A DNA stretch of 64,000 nt from Teredinibacter sp. KSP-S5-2 (GCF_032773895.1 NZ_CP120416.1:2974001-3038000), one strand, 5' to 3'. Positions 37,762 to 47,197 are shown, counted from the first letter of the stretch. Numbers and translations: made by a program. The notes: generated by a model not told the origin, from the sequence alone.

Positions 37762-38322
37762 TCAGATCATCGGTGTAGAGGTTGGCTGGGACTGGGGCTT
37801 TGCCTCATCAACAGGAGGGGGCAAATCCTTGCTTCCTTCACCTTCAGTGGAAGAAGGCCCAGCACTCTTATTATCTGGCTTCGAAGCCGGCTCTGACGAT
37901 ACCTCACCTTCCACAGTATCTTCATTTGAACTGACCAAGAAGCGACCGACATCCGCAACCGGCTCTTTCGAGTGCCAATGTTTTTTCACCACATTCTTTT
38001 GAAATAACACATGGAAATAGGATTCGTCGCGACTGACACCGCTATACCTTAATAATATGAGTAACGTTGCGCGGCGATAATAAGCCTTGGTAAATTCATA
38101 GGTATAGATTTCTTGATTATCATCACCTTCAATCACCCTGAAGGGCTCACCCAACTGAGAAACAATCCAGTGCTTAGTCGTCACATTTTCTTGTATGCGA
38201 TCAAAGAAATCGTCAGATATTTCAGCTTCACTATCCGTAAATTCGGCACGATCAGAAACTGTGCAGCCAGCGATAACGCTGACTACAAAAAAGGAATAAA
38301 GCAATGTTTTGACTGGAGACAT
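37762..38322 (-). CDS. Small lipoprotein of unknown function
   Basis: The 186-residue product has a signal peptide ending in the lipobox VIAGC, with lipidated Cys20 followed by Thr, predicting an outer-membrane location. Residues 35-125 include HWIVSQLGEPFRVIEGDDNQEIYTYEF, loosely like the BamE/SmpA fold. The C-terminal 60 residues are Ser/Pro/Glu-rich and probably disordered. It lies between the plus-strand yciK operon and the chemotaxis genes, and was not recognised as a named family. Confidence 0.65.
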   Translation of the reverse strand: MSPVKTLLYSFFVVSVIAGCTVSDRAEFTDSEAEISDDFFDRIQENVTTKHWIVSQLGEPFRVIEGDDNQEIYTYEFTKAYYRRATLLILLRYSGVSRDESYFHVLFQKNVVKKHWHSKEPVADVGRFLVSSNEDTVEGEVSSEPASKPDNKSAGPSSTEGEGSKDLPPPVDEAKPQSQPTSTPMI

Positions 38323-38349
38323 AACGACTTTATACGCCTCCGAACACGA

Positions 38350-38781
38350 TTACATTCCTTGTTTAATCGGCATAACGTTGGAAGAACCATTCGCCTGTTT
38401 TTGTGTGTGACGGTGCAATAGCTCCATCAAACTCACTTCCGAATGGGATAAACCGCTATTGGCAGCGATAGCTTCCAAAGATACGCCCTGGGCTAATAGC
38501 TTTTGCGCCTGGGTATAGGAAAAATCGGAGTCGCTGTGTGAAATTTGTTCTTGTTGTTTTTTTAATTCACTGAGACGGTTTTCCAAAGCCACCATACGTT
38601 GACCCATTCCCAATGAGCCAGAAGTAATGATGTTGAGCTGTTTCTCAAGCTTTTCCAAGCGCTCCACAGCATCCTCATTCTTACGAGAAGAGTACATTTG
38701 TATAAATAGCATTACAAAGCAACCCATAATAGAAAGAAGAGGAACCAAAGAGGCCGGATCAAGATTTACCGTTGGAATCAT
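38350..38781 (-). CDS. DUF2802-type protein of the chemotaxis locus
   Basis: A 143-residue protein with one N-terminal membrane helix (about residues 10-28), a coiled coil (about 38-78) and a C-terminal helix-turn-helix-like motif (FSYTQAQKLLAQGVSLEAIAANSGLSHSEV). Such proteins are found after cheW in Pseudomonas-type flagellar loci; their job is unknown. It lies three bases after cheW and ends the transcript. Confidence 0.75.
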   Translation of the reverse strand: MIPTVNLDPASLVPLLSIMGCFVMLFIQMYSSRKNEDAVERLEKLEKQLNIITSGSLGMGQRMVALENRLSELKKQQEQISHSDSDFSYTQAQKLLAQGVSLEAIAANSGLSHSEVSLMELLHRHTQKQANGSSNVMPIKQGM

Positions 38782-38784
38782 TAA

Positions 38785-39270
38785 TTAAACACCCTCAAGT
38801 TCTGCCCACTCGTCATCCGTGAGCAATTTATCTAGTTCGATAAGAATAAGCAGTTCGTCATTCTTGTGACATACACCCTGTATAAACTTGGCACTTTCTT
38901 CATTACCAACATTGGGCGCCGTCTCAATTTCAGACTGGCGCAAGTATACTACCTCTGCCACGCTATCGACCAGTATTCCGACGACATGTTTGTCAGCTTC
39001 TATGATAACAATGCGTGTATTGTCTGTAATTTCGCCAGGTTCAATGCCAAACCTATGACGAGTATCTATTACTGTAACGACGTTTCCACGCAGGTTTATA
39101 ATCCCTAAAACGTAATGCGGCGCACCGGGAACAGGTGCTATTTCGGAGTAACGAAGCACTTCCTGAACCTGCATCACGTTGATTCCATAGGTCTCCCCTG
39201 CCAACTTAAAGGTAACCCACTGCAATACGGGGTCATCACTTGCGGCGTTGTTTGCCATATTTCCAGCCAT
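38785..39270 (-). CDS. cheW: Chemotaxis coupling protein CheW
   Basis: A 161-residue SH3-like coupling protein with the family blocks VTFKLAGETYGINVMQVQEVL, PHYVLGIINLRGNVVTVIDTRHRFG and VAEVVYLRQSEIE. It links chemoreceptors to CheA in the array. The ATG at 39270 has GAGG eight bases upstream. A sigma54-type promoter lies about 100 bases upstream, so cheW and the DUF2802 gene may form a separate transcript from parP. Confidence 0.93.
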   Translation of the reverse strand: MAGNMANNAASDDPVLQWVTFKLAGETYGINVMQVQEVLRYSEIAPVPGAPHYVLGIINLRGNVVTVIDTRHRFGIEPGEITDNTRIVIIEADKHVVGILVDSVAEVVYLRQSEIETAPNVGNEESAKFIQGVCHKNDELLILIELDKLLTDDEWAELEGV

Positions 39271-39365
39271 AGAGGAGTCCTCACAACAGTCTCACATTCA
39301 TTCAGATCAGGGGCGTGTCAAAAATCAGCCACTCTTCTGCAGTTTATATATCATTAATATAGTTA

Positions 39366-39384
39366 AGAGCAGATTTTATGCCAG
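39366..39384 (-). promoter_or_regulatory. Predicted sigma54 promoter of cheW
   Basis: The minus strand reads CTGGCATAAAATCTGCTC, with the invariant GG and GC separated by ten bases. It closely matches the sites before fliK and fliL. Confidence 0.6.
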
Positions 39385-39429
39385 CTCCAATAGGGAATTT
39401 ACCGGGCTATTTGATATAAACAAGGAAGA

Positions 39430-40305
39430 TCAATGGGGCTTTCTGGACTTTTCGGAATCCGATAAAAGCTTACCCATTTGAGGAATATCGATTAAGGCAC
39501 ACATGGCAGATTTCACCGTGCCAGCCAACCATGGACGCTTGGTTCGCTGGGTACGCCAATTAACATCTTCAGTATTTAACGTGATCGGCTGATTGACAGA
39601 ATCCACCGCCAATCCCCAGGGTAAACCATCAATGGTCATAACATATTTAGCCGTTTTTAAAAAAGAATCGTTGTATTTTTCTGGCATCACAAACAATGCA
39701 GTATTGACCGTTTTGATTTGTCCAATGGGTGTCGGCAGGATCCCCATAAACCAGTCAGACTGACCAAAAATTGGCGTCAGCTCATCGGTTAAAGGCTGAA
39801 TCTGGCCTAACGCAATCAAGGGCACCGCCAATGTTAAGCCTGAAACCTGAAACAACAGCGCATCGAACCGTCCCTGAGCCCACATGGGGCGTCCATTCTC
39901 ACCCCACTCAAGCATTTGGTTCACATGGTGGAGGTCATCAAGTACCGTTTCCGTTATTTTTTCAACAACCGGTTCAACAACAACTTCTGTTTTAATTTTT
40001 GTCTCGACCCGAGGCTTTATTTGCAACGGCCGGGTATTCAGTAGCGCCTGTAATTGCTCACGCTTTTCCCTCTCCAGCTTTTCCTGAACAGGTTTTATCT
40101 CAACTTCAGCCTGAGGCTTGGGGGAAACCTTCGGTGCCAACTTGGCAGACGGCACTACCTGCTGAGAACTGATCTCCGCTGGTGGGGTGTGTTCAGCTAA
40201 CGAAGGTTTCGGAGATAGCTCTTGCGACTGTGCAGCAGGATCATCCTCACGTAATAAATCCGCGAAGTAATCTTCTAACGCTGTTTTTGCACTATCTCCA
40301 GACAT
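39430..40305 (-). CDS. parP: CheW-domain protein ParP, chemotaxis array localisation factor
   Basis: A 291-residue protein with a Pro/Lys/Glu-rich N-terminal half (about residues 20-130) and a C-terminal CheW-like domain (FDALLFQVSGLTLAVPLIALGQIQP ... GLPWGLAVDSV). In Vibrio and Pseudomonas the equivalent gene follows parC, and ParP ties the chemotaxis array to the cell pole by binding CheA. The gene order here (motD, parC, parP, cheW) supports the assignment. Confidence 0.82.
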   Translation of the reverse strand: MSGDSAKTALEDYFADLLREDDPAAQSQELSPKPSLAEHTPPAEISSQQVVPSAKLAPKVSPKPQAEVEIKPVQEKLEREKREQLQALLNTRPLQIKPRVETKIKTEVVVEPVVEKITETVLDDLHHVNQMLEWGENGRPMWAQGRFDALLFQVSGLTLAVPLIALGQIQPLTDELTPIFGQSDWFMGILPTPIGQIKTVNTALFVMPEKYNDSFLKTAKYVMTIDGLPWGLAVDSVNQPITLNTEDVNWRTQRTKRPWLAGTVKSAMCALIDIPQMGKLLSDSEKSRKPH

Positions 40306-40330
40306 AAACCATTACCACACCAAATATCAT

Positions 40331-41092
40331 TTATTCCTGCATATATTTATACAACGACTTGTATGCTTCCATCGCTCGCCCCTCTGGATCAAACAAATTG
40401 GGCGGCACGCCGGCTTTACTAGCATCCCTTAACTTGGTATCCACCGGAATTTTTCCTGGCCATACAACATTACTATAGTCATTTCTCAGCGTTCTCAAAC
40501 TGGATACTGAAGCCTGAGTTCGTCGATCAAACATGGTTGGCACCACACAGTACTTCAGTTCTTGCTTGCGAGATTTACCCAGCATAGTCAAGGTATGTAA
40601 CATTCGATCCAAACCTTTTAAAGCGAGAAACTCCGTTTGTACCGGAATGAGCAATTGATTGCAGGCCGCTAACGCATTGATCATCAACACACCCAATTGC
40701 GGGGGGCAGTCAATGATAACCAAGTCAAAACTGTCCTTTATCTGCGCAAGGGTATTCAGCAACACTAGCCCCATGCCATCACCAATAGCTTTACGCTCAA
40801 GAGTTGCCAGAGCCATAGAAGCGGGCAATAAACACAAATTGGCATAGGGAGTTGGAGTCAGAATTTGCCCAACAAGTGCTTCAGATAATTGAGAACGCTG
40901 CTCGAACAAGGTAAAAACACTGGCTTCGATATTTTCAGGGTTTAACCGAAAATAGCATGTCAGAGAGCCGTGTGGGTCCATATCGACTAACAACACCCGC
41001 TTGCCCTGCTCAGTAGCTAACCCACCAAGAGCAACAGTTGTTGTGGTCTTACCCACACCACCTTTCTGATTTGCTACAGTCCAAGTAATCAA
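40331..41092 (-). CDS. parC: ParA-family ATPase ParC, polar chemotaxis array segregation
   Basis: The 253-residue MinD/ParA-like ATPase has the deviant Walker A QKGGVGKTTTT at residues 9-19, VDMDPHGSLT, and IIDCPPQLGVL. In Vibrio, ParC places chemotaxis arrays at the pole through ParP. The TTG start at 41092 is the only reasonable one: homologues start with the same WTVANQKGG, and a weak TAGG lies eight bases before it. The low-efficiency start may keep its level low. Confidence 0.85.
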   Translation of the reverse strand: MITWTVANQKGGVGKTTTTVALGGLATEQGKRVLLVDMDPHGSLTCYFRLNPENIEASVFTLFEQRSQLSEALVGQILTPTPYANLCLLPASMALATLERKAIGDGMGLVLLNTLAQIKDSFDLVIIDCPPQLGVLMINALAACNQLLIPVQTEFLALKGLDRMLHTLTMLGKSRKQELKYCVVPTMFDRRTQASVSSLRTLRNDYSNVVWPGKIPVDTKLRDASKAGVPPNLFDPEGRAMEAYKSLYKYMQE

Positions 41093-41242
41093 AAAACTAA
41101 CCTACGCGCCTCATAATGGTTTATTGCCGTGCGGTGAAAACCTTCCTATTGATTGACGAATATATAAACAAACTAATAGGTATTGTTGCCGCACCGGCAG
41201 AAAAATCTATTCCAATATAAACAGAGGCAAATCTCGCGCCAA
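41093..41242. repeat. motD-parC intergenic region with inverted repeats
   Basis: This 150-base gap has no gene. A small perfect hairpin TGCCG/CGGCA and a longer pair CCTATT/AATAGG lie in it, and TGCCG...TGCGG recurs in inverse form. No T run follows, so a terminator is not supported. Confidence 0.3.
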
Positions 41243-42142
41243 TTATTTCGACTCTCGATTTTCTTCGCTTTGAAGCCTGGGGGAATCAGGATCACTGGTA
41301 AACAACAAACCACCATCCTTTAATTTATACGGCTGAATAGCTTGTTCATCGGCTTCTTCGACCCCATCGCTGGAGGAATCATTCTCTAGCTCTTGGCTAA
41401 TCTCTGATTCCGATAGCGGTTTTTCCTCTGTTTGCAGAGTATCGACGGACTGTACCTGCGGTGGAGCCAAGGTTTGGGCTACGCGCAATACCACCCGACG
41501 ATTCCGAGCCTTCCCTTCTTCAGAAGTATTATCGGCCACAGGCTGATGTTCTCCATAGCCAACTGCAGAAAGTCGGTTTTGCGCTACGCCATGACGAGCA
41601 AGAAGATTGACAACAGAAACAGAACGCGCAGCTGACAGCGCCCAGTTATCCTGGAACTGTGCATTCTTGATTGGAACATTATCAGTATGCCCAGCAACAG
41701 AAATACGATTATCGTAATCAGAGAGAACCTTAGCCACATCCGTAAAAACCTGTTCCGCTTCCTGGCTCGGGTCGGCACTACCGGATGAAAAAATCAGGTT
41801 GGCGTTAACATCGATTTCCACCCATTGTTCGTTGCCTTCGACGGTCACTTTGTTGTCTTTTATTAGATCCGCCAATACGTCAGACAATTCTGCTGCCATC
41901 TTTTTTAAATCTGCTGCGCGGGAAACCTGTTGAGCATTCTGGCTTTCATTTGGTCTGATACGATCTTCGGTTTTGAAAGTTTCAGACAAGGTTTCGGACA
42001 ACTGCTGATACTTCTGCTCATTCACTTGGGAGACGGAATACATCACCACAAAAAAGGCAAAGAGCAGAGTAATAAAATCAGAGTAAGAAACTAACCAGCG
42101 CTCATGGTTGATTTTGGTCTCAATCGAAGGTCGTTTGATCAT
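41243..42142 (-). CDS. motD: Flagellar stator protein MotD (MotB family)
   Basis: The 299-residue protein has one N-terminal membrane helix with the ion-binding Asp in SYSDFITLLFAFFVVMYSVS, an OmpA-like peptidoglycan-binding domain (SVAGHTDNVPIKNAQFQDNWALSAARS ... GYGEHQPVADNTSEEGKARNRRV), and an unusually acidic C-terminal tail of about 70 residues. It forms the stator with MotC. The gene lies 29 bases after motC. Confidence 0.92.
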   Translation of the reverse strand: MIKRPSIETKINHERWLVSYSDFITLLFAFFVVMYSVSQVNEQKYQQLSETLSETFKTEDRIRPNESQNAQQVSRAADLKKMAAELSDVLADLIKDNKVTVEGNEQWVEIDVNANLIFSSGSADPSQEAEQVFTDVAKVLSDYDNRISVAGHTDNVPIKNAQFQDNWALSAARSVSVVNLLARHGVAQNRLSAVGYGEHQPVADNTSEEGKARNRRVVLRVAQTLAPPQVQSVDTLQTEEKPLSESEISQELENDSSSDGVEEADEQAIQPYKLKDGGLLFTSDPDSPRLQSEENRESK

Positions 42143-42171
42143 TTAAACACCTTTAATACGAAACTGGTCGA

Positions 42172-42912
42172 CTAGTGTAAATAGCCGGAAAGCTTCATTT
42201 CGATTGCTTTCGGGTTTTCACCATCTGCGATAGCAATAATACCTTCGATAATAAGCTCTCGATATTGAGATTGATCTTTAATGCACGCTTTTAGTTTATT
42301 TGCCACAGGCAGTAAAAATAAGTTGGCAAACGCAACGCCATAAATAGTGGCAACGAAGGCAACGGCGATACCCGCGCCCAGTTCAGACGGTTCGGCTAAA
42401 TGTCGCATAACATGAATTAGCCCCATCACTGCACCAATGATGCCTATTGTAGGAGCATAACCGCCCATACTTTCGTAAAACTGAACAGCGTCATGATCAC
42501 GTTGCTCCATAATAATTAAATCTGTTTCCAATACATGGCGAATCACATCCGGTTCACTGCCATCGACTAACAGCTGTAAGCCTTTCCTTGAAAATTTATC
42601 CGGCTCCGACTCGGAAATATTTTCTAACCCCAGCAAACCGTCTCTTCGAGCAGATACCGCCCACTTGACGACTTGATCAATACCGACCTGAAATTGACTT
42701 CGCGGGGGATGAAATATCCAACGAAACAACGACAGTGCTCGTTTGAGTGAACTATGGGGAGTTTGCAACATTGCAGCACCGACGGTGCCACCAATAACAA
42801 TAATCGCAGCGGGTCCGTTTGCCAGCGAATGCAGGGTTCCCCCTTCCAGGAAGTTCCCACCAAGCAATGCGGCAAAACCAACAATGACACCAATAACGCT
42901 TAAAACATCCAT
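42172..42912 (-). CDS. motC: Flagellar stator protein MotC (MotA family)
   Basis: A 246-residue MotA-type channel subunit with four membrane helices, including the ion-channel helices GYAPTIGIIGAVMGLIHVM and GAGIAVAFVATIYGVAFANLF. With MotD it converts ion flow into torque. It sits between cheB and motD. Confidence 0.93.
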   Translation of the reverse strand: MDVLSVIGVIVGFAALLGGNFLEGGTLHSLANGPAAIIVIGGTVGAAMLQTPHSSLKRALSLFRWIFHPPRSQFQVGIDQVVKWAVSARRDGLLGLENISESEPDKFSRKGLQLLVDGSEPDVIRHVLETDLIIMEQRDHDAVQFYESMGGYAPTIGIIGAVMGLIHVMRHLAEPSELGAGIAVAFVATIYGVAFANLFLLPVANKLKACIKDQSQYRELIIEGIIAIADGENPKAIEMKLSGYLH

Positions 42913-42928
42913 ATAAGAATAAATGCCT

Positions 42929-44041
42929 CTAGACGTCGGAAATCATTTTTTCCGCGATTGAAGACAACGGAATCACAGCATCCGTTAATCGCGCATTTGC
43001 AACAGCAGCCGGCATGCCATAAACAACACTGGACGCCTGATCCTGCCCCCAAATATAGGAACCACTCTGTTTTAACAAGCGGGCACCTTCGCATCCGTCG
43101 GCTCCCATTCCGGTCAGAACAATACCCAGCACGCTGTTACGGAAAACATTGGCTGCGGAAGCATAAGCAATGTCCACGGATGGTTTGTAATTAACACGTT
43201 CATCGCCGGGAACAATTTTTATTGAACTGCCGTTTCGGTCAAACATTAACTGCTTTCCACCGGGAGCGACATACACTTTACCACACTCGATGCGCATGGA
43301 ATTTTCGGCTTCCACAACTGATAACTGTGATTGCCGATCCAACCGCTCGGAAAATGCCTTGGTAAAGTTCTCCGGCATATGCTGCACAATAACGATAGGT
43401 ACAGGGAAATTTGCCGGTAGCTTGGTAATAATATCCGTAATAGCGACTGGCCCTCCTGTCGAAGCGCCAATGACAACTATCTTCAGTTTTCCTTTAAACC
43501 GAGCCGACGACTTGCTCGGTGCAACAGGTGCAGCATCTGCCCCACCCCGAGATAATGGAGCGGCAGAAGGTGTGGACCTTAACGATGGACGTGTATCAAC
43601 AGCAGGCTTTGGCCTCACACTCGTCGCGGCAGGCTGAAATGAGCTTCCTTTAAGAAAGGTTAACAATTTTTCGTGGAGCCGTTTTTTTAATCCTTCGGAG
43701 CTTTTTGATACCTCCGCAAAATTTTTCGGCATAAAATCCACAGCACCAGCATCCAATGCTTCCAGGGTAATACGCGCGCCCTCATAGGTCATTGAGGACA
43801 ACATCAATATCGGAATTTTCCGTTTAGCCATAATGGCACGAACAGCAGATACACCATCCATAAATGGCATTTCGTAGTCCATGGTAATAATATCGGGACG
43901 TAACTCTTCCTCAAGCTCAATAGCCTCCTGTCCATTTGATGCAATACCGACGACTTGTAAATCCTGATGTTCACTGATGATTTCTTTCAAGCGCATTTGA
44001 AAGAAACTAGAATCATCTACGACAAGAACTTTGTAGGGCAC
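42929..44041 (-). CDS. cheB: Protein-glutamate methylesterase CheB
   Basis: The 370-residue response regulator has a receiver domain with DD near 9-10 and phospho-acceptor Asp in IITMDYEMPFMDGVSAV, a Pro/Ser-rich linker (about 145-180), and a methylesterase domain with the catalytic Ser in IGASTGGP, His in QHMPENFT and Asp in GMGADGCEGA. It removes methyl groups from chemoreceptors. The GTG start has a strong GGAGGGG just upstream. Confidence 0.95.
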   Translation of the reverse strand: MPYKVLVVDDSSFFQMRLKEIISEHQDLQVVGIASNGQEAIELEEELRPDIITMDYEMPFMDGVSAVRAIMAKRKIPILMLSSMTYEGARITLEALDAGAVDFMPKNFAEVSKSSEGLKKRLHEKLLTFLKGSSFQPAATSVRPKPAVDTRPSLRSTPSAAPLSRGGADAAPVAPSKSSARFKGKLKIVVIGASTGGPVAITDIITKLPANFPVPIVIVQHMPENFTKAFSERLDRQSQLSVVEAENSMRIECGKVYVAPGGKQLMFDRNGSSIKIVPGDERVNYKPSVDIAYASAANVFRNSVLGIVLTGMGADGCEGARLLKQSGSYIWGQDQASSVVYGMPAAVANARLTDAVIPLSSIAEKMISDV

Positions 44042-44086
44042 GACCCCTCCGATTTATTATCATTCATGCGCAGAGACTTAATGTAT

Positions 44087-46381
44087 TTAAGCCGCTCCGG
44101 CGTAACGTTTTAACATACTGGGGACATCCAATATCAACGCGATGGTACCGTCTCCGGTAATAGTTGCACCCGCCATACCTGGAGTACCATGCAACATTTT
44201 TCCCAAAGGCTTAATTACCACTTCTTCCTGGCCAATTAATTGGTCAACCACAAAACCAACACGCTGAGTACCCACAGTGACAATCACTACATGTCCTTCT
44301 TTCGGATCAGAATGTGAATAGCCGTTGCGAATCAACCAGCGTTTAAGATGGAAAATTGGAATTGCCTTTTCTCGAATAGTGATGCATTCCTGACCATCCA
44401 CGATATTGGTACGGGTAAGGTCCATATGGAAAATTTCATTGACACTGACCAGAGGCAAAGCAAAGGCTTGCTCACCAACCATAATCATCAGAGTTGGCAT
44501 AATGGCCAAAGTCAACGGCACTTTAATCACAATTTTTGTGCCTTCACCCAATTTGGATTCGATATCGATCGAACCGTTAAGCTGAGTGATTTTTGTTTTA
44601 ACCACATCCATGCCAACACCACGGCCAGACACGTCAGAAATTTCTTTTTTGGTGGAGAAGCCTGGTGCAAAAATTAAATTAAATGCCTCACTATCCGAAA
44701 GACGTTGTGCTGCATCCGTATCCAATATGCCTTTTTCCACGGCAATACTGCGCAAACGGTCCGCATCCATACCACCACCGTCATCACTGATAGAAAGCAA
44801 GATATGATCTCCTTCCTGCTCTGCAGCAAGAATCACCTTTCCAACTCTGGGCTTACCTTTTGCCTCTCTATCAGAAGGCAACTCAATACCATGATCTACC
44901 GAATTTCTTACCAAGTGAACCAGCGGGTCAGCCAAAGCTTCCACCAAGTTTTTATCAAGATCCGTTTCTTCACCAAGTAATTCCAAGTTAATTTCTTTCT
45001 TCAGATTTCTCGCCAAGTCACGAACAACTCGTGGGAAACGACCGAACACTTTTTTAATTGGCTGCATTCGGGTTTTCATTACAGACGATTGCAAATCTGC
45101 TGTGACCACATCCAAATTAGCAACCGCTTTCTGCATTTGTTCGTCTGAGGATTCATTCCCTAACCGTACCAGACGGTTACGTACTAACACCAACTCCCCA
45201 ACCATATTCATGATGTCGTCCAGACGTTGAGTATCAACCCGAACGGTGGTTTCACCACTGACAGGAGACGCTCCACCACCCCCACCACCGGCATTGTTTT
45301 CCCGTGGTTTTGGTGCTGCTGGTTTCGCCTGACTGGGTGCAGCAGGTTTTGCCTGAGCTGGCGAGGGTGACGCAGAAGTTTTTTGCGGTTCCACCGAAAT
45401 TTCTTGAACAGGTTCCGGTTTTCCTGCAATCGTCGGCCCTTTGCCTTTTCCATGCAACTGATCGAGTAGATCTTCAAACTCATCGTCAGAAATTAAATCT
45501 GCACTTTTACCTGGAGAAGAAGGCGGTGGAGGTGACGAGGGTTTTGCTGATGTAACGCTTGAACTGCTTTCAGCTTTTGCTCCCGGTGCTCCCGGACCTT
45601 TTCCCACACCATGAAGCTGATCCAATAAGTCTTCAAACTCGTCTTCAGAAATCTCCTCTGAAGCTTTACCTACTGAAGGAGAAGGACTCGAAGCCGCCGC
45701 TTTCAGCATACCCGGACCTTTACCCTGGCCGTGTAACTTATCCAGAAGCTGCTCAAACTCTTCTTCAGTTATTTCATCCGTGTCCTGCCCGGTTAAAATA
45801 TCCGCGGCACTGTCTTCTGCAGTTTCCATTGGTGCAGCAGTCTCATCGGTAATTGCATCGAGGAAACCTTCAAACTCATCATCGGTAATATCAATTTGAT
45901 TGGATGGCGTGTCTACTGCGTTAGCGCCATCAACAGAAACTTCTTCGATATATTCCGTAACAGCGGAATCATCTGCGGTTTCTGATAAATCCTGGCATGA
46001 AACCAAACGTTCAAGTGCCGCAATTAACTCCGGCGCTGCGGGTGAAGGTTCTTCCCGACTGGAAACTTGTGCAAACTGAGAATTAACGGTATCCAACGCC
46101 TGTAGGACTACGTCCATTAATTCGGCGGTGACTTCCCGCTCACCATTGCGAAGAATATCGAATAAATTTTCCGTAACGTGGCAACAATCGACCATTGCAT
46201 TGAGTTGCAAAAAACCGGCACCACCTTTTACAGTGTGAAAGCCTCTAAAAATTGCATTGAGAAGATCTCTGTCATCGGGCCTCTGTTCAAGATCGACCAG
46301 TTGCTCAGACAATTGTTCAATGATTTCTCCGGCTTCTACAAGGAAATCCTGAAGAATATCTTCGTCATCCCCGAACGCCAT
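44087..46381 (-). CDS. cheA: Chemotaxis histidine kinase CheA
   Basis: A 764-residue kinase. The P1 domain has phosphorylated His49 in FRGFHTVKGGAGF. A long linker (about 130-375) holds four copies of a short motif ending LHGxGKGPG (see findings). Then come the dimerisation domain, the ATPase domain with HLVRNSVDHGIE, DDGGGMD and GRGVGMDVV, and the CheW-like P5 domain. It passes phosphate to CheY and CheB. It lies 45 bases upstream of cheB and ten bases after cheZ. Confidence 0.96.
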   Translation of the reverse strand: MAFGDDEDILQDFLVEAGEIIEQLSEQLVDLEQRPDDRDLLNAIFRGFHTVKGGAGFLQLNAMVDCCHVTENLFDILRNGEREVTAELMDVVLQALDTVNSQFAQVSSREEPSPAAPELIAALERLVSCQDLSETADDSAVTEYIEEVSVDGANAVDTPSNQIDITDDEFEGFLDAITDETAAPMETAEDSAADILTGQDTDEITEEEFEQLLDKLHGQGKGPGMLKAAASSPSPSVGKASEEISEDEFEDLLDQLHGVGKGPGAPGAKAESSSSVTSAKPSSPPPPSSPGKSADLISDDEFEDLLDQLHGKGKGPTIAGKPEPVQEISVEPQKTSASPSPAQAKPAAPSQAKPAAPKPRENNAGGGGGGASPVSGETTVRVDTQRLDDIMNMVGELVLVRNRLVRLGNESSDEQMQKAVANLDVVTADLQSSVMKTRMQPIKKVFGRFPRVVRDLARNLKKEINLELLGEETDLDKNLVEALADPLVHLVRNSVDHGIELPSDREAKGKPRVGKVILAAEQEGDHILLSISDDGGGMDADRLRSIAVEKGILDTDAAQRLSDSEAFNLIFAPGFSTKKEISDVSGRGVGMDVVKTKITQLNGSIDIESKLGEGTKIVIKVPLTLAIMPTLMIMVGEQAFALPLVSVNEIFHMDLTRTNIVDGQECITIREKAIPIFHLKRWLIRNGYSHSDPKEGHVVIVTVGTQRVGFVVDQLIGQEEVVIKPLGKMLHGTPGMAGATITGDGTIALILDVPSMLKRYAGAA

Positions 46382-46391
46382 TCAATACTCC

Positions 46392-47177
46392 TCAAAACCC
46401 TAAACTAGATAATAAATCGTCAACGTCATCCTGACTTTTCACCACATCCTCTCGTTTTTCTGCATGAATTTGTGGGCCCTCTGCAGTAACGTTATCGGCG
46501 GTATCCAGAGCTTCTTGATCATCGCCCGTCAAGCCGGTAACTTTTTCGACCTGATCCGCAATACGCATCAAACTCACCAACTCTTTTTCTACGTCAGTAA
46601 TCAGTCCGATGACTTTTTTCAACACTTGCCCGGTAAGATCCTGAAACCCTTGCTCGAGAATGATCTCCTGAAGGTTTTGGTTCAACAAACTGGTTCCACC
46701 ACTTAGCTGCTCCAGAAAGTCATCGACACGGGTATAAAGTTCTTTAAATTCATCCTTGCTCATTTCCCGCCGTCTCAACTTGCTCCAATCTTCCTTTAAT
46801 TTTTCCGCTTCCAGGCCTAAATTCATGGCGATGGGCGCACAGGCTTCCACTTTATCCATGGTTTGGTCTGCGGCTTTTTGAGTCAGCGAAATAACGTAGT
46901 GCAAACGATCAGAAGCATCCCGGATATCCGAATTTTTTTCCGGTGGCTCTTCAAGAACGGCATCGACGTGGAAATTGACAATAGCACTGTGTAATGCTCG
47001 GGTAAGTTGACCTACCGAATTAAAAATATGGCTATCTCTTGCTTCGATTAAATCATGAATTAGCTGGGAGGCTTTTTCAAAATTATCGTTTTGCAGCGTA
47101 TCAACCAGTTGCTTAGCGCATAGCTGAAGCTCAAGTTGAAATTGTTGATTCTCATGAAGAGGAACTTGACTGTCCAT
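46392..47177 (-). CDS. cheZ: CheY-P phosphatase CheZ
   Basis: The 261-residue helical protein has the catalytic region LEQLSGGTSLLNQNLQEIILEQGFQDLTGQVLKKVIGL, with the active-site Gln in QDLTGQ, and the C-terminal CheY-binding segment DVDDLLSSLGF at the very end. It dephosphorylates CheY-P. It sits between cheY and cheA. Confidence 0.95.
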   Translation of the reverse strand: MDSQVPLHENQQFQLELQLCAKQLVDTLQNDNFEKASQLIHDLIEARDSHIFNSVGQLTRALHSAIVNFHVDAVLEEPPEKNSDIRDASDRLHYVISLTQKAADQTMDKVEACAPIAMNLGLEAEKLKEDWSKLRRREMSKDEFKELYTRVDDFLEQLSGGTSLLNQNLQEIILEQGFQDLTGQVLKKVIGLITDVEKELVSLMRIADQVEKVTGLTGDDQEALDTADNVTAEGPQIHAEKREDVVKSQDDVDDLLSSLGF

Positions 47178-47197
47178 CGAATAACCTTAATGGATAA

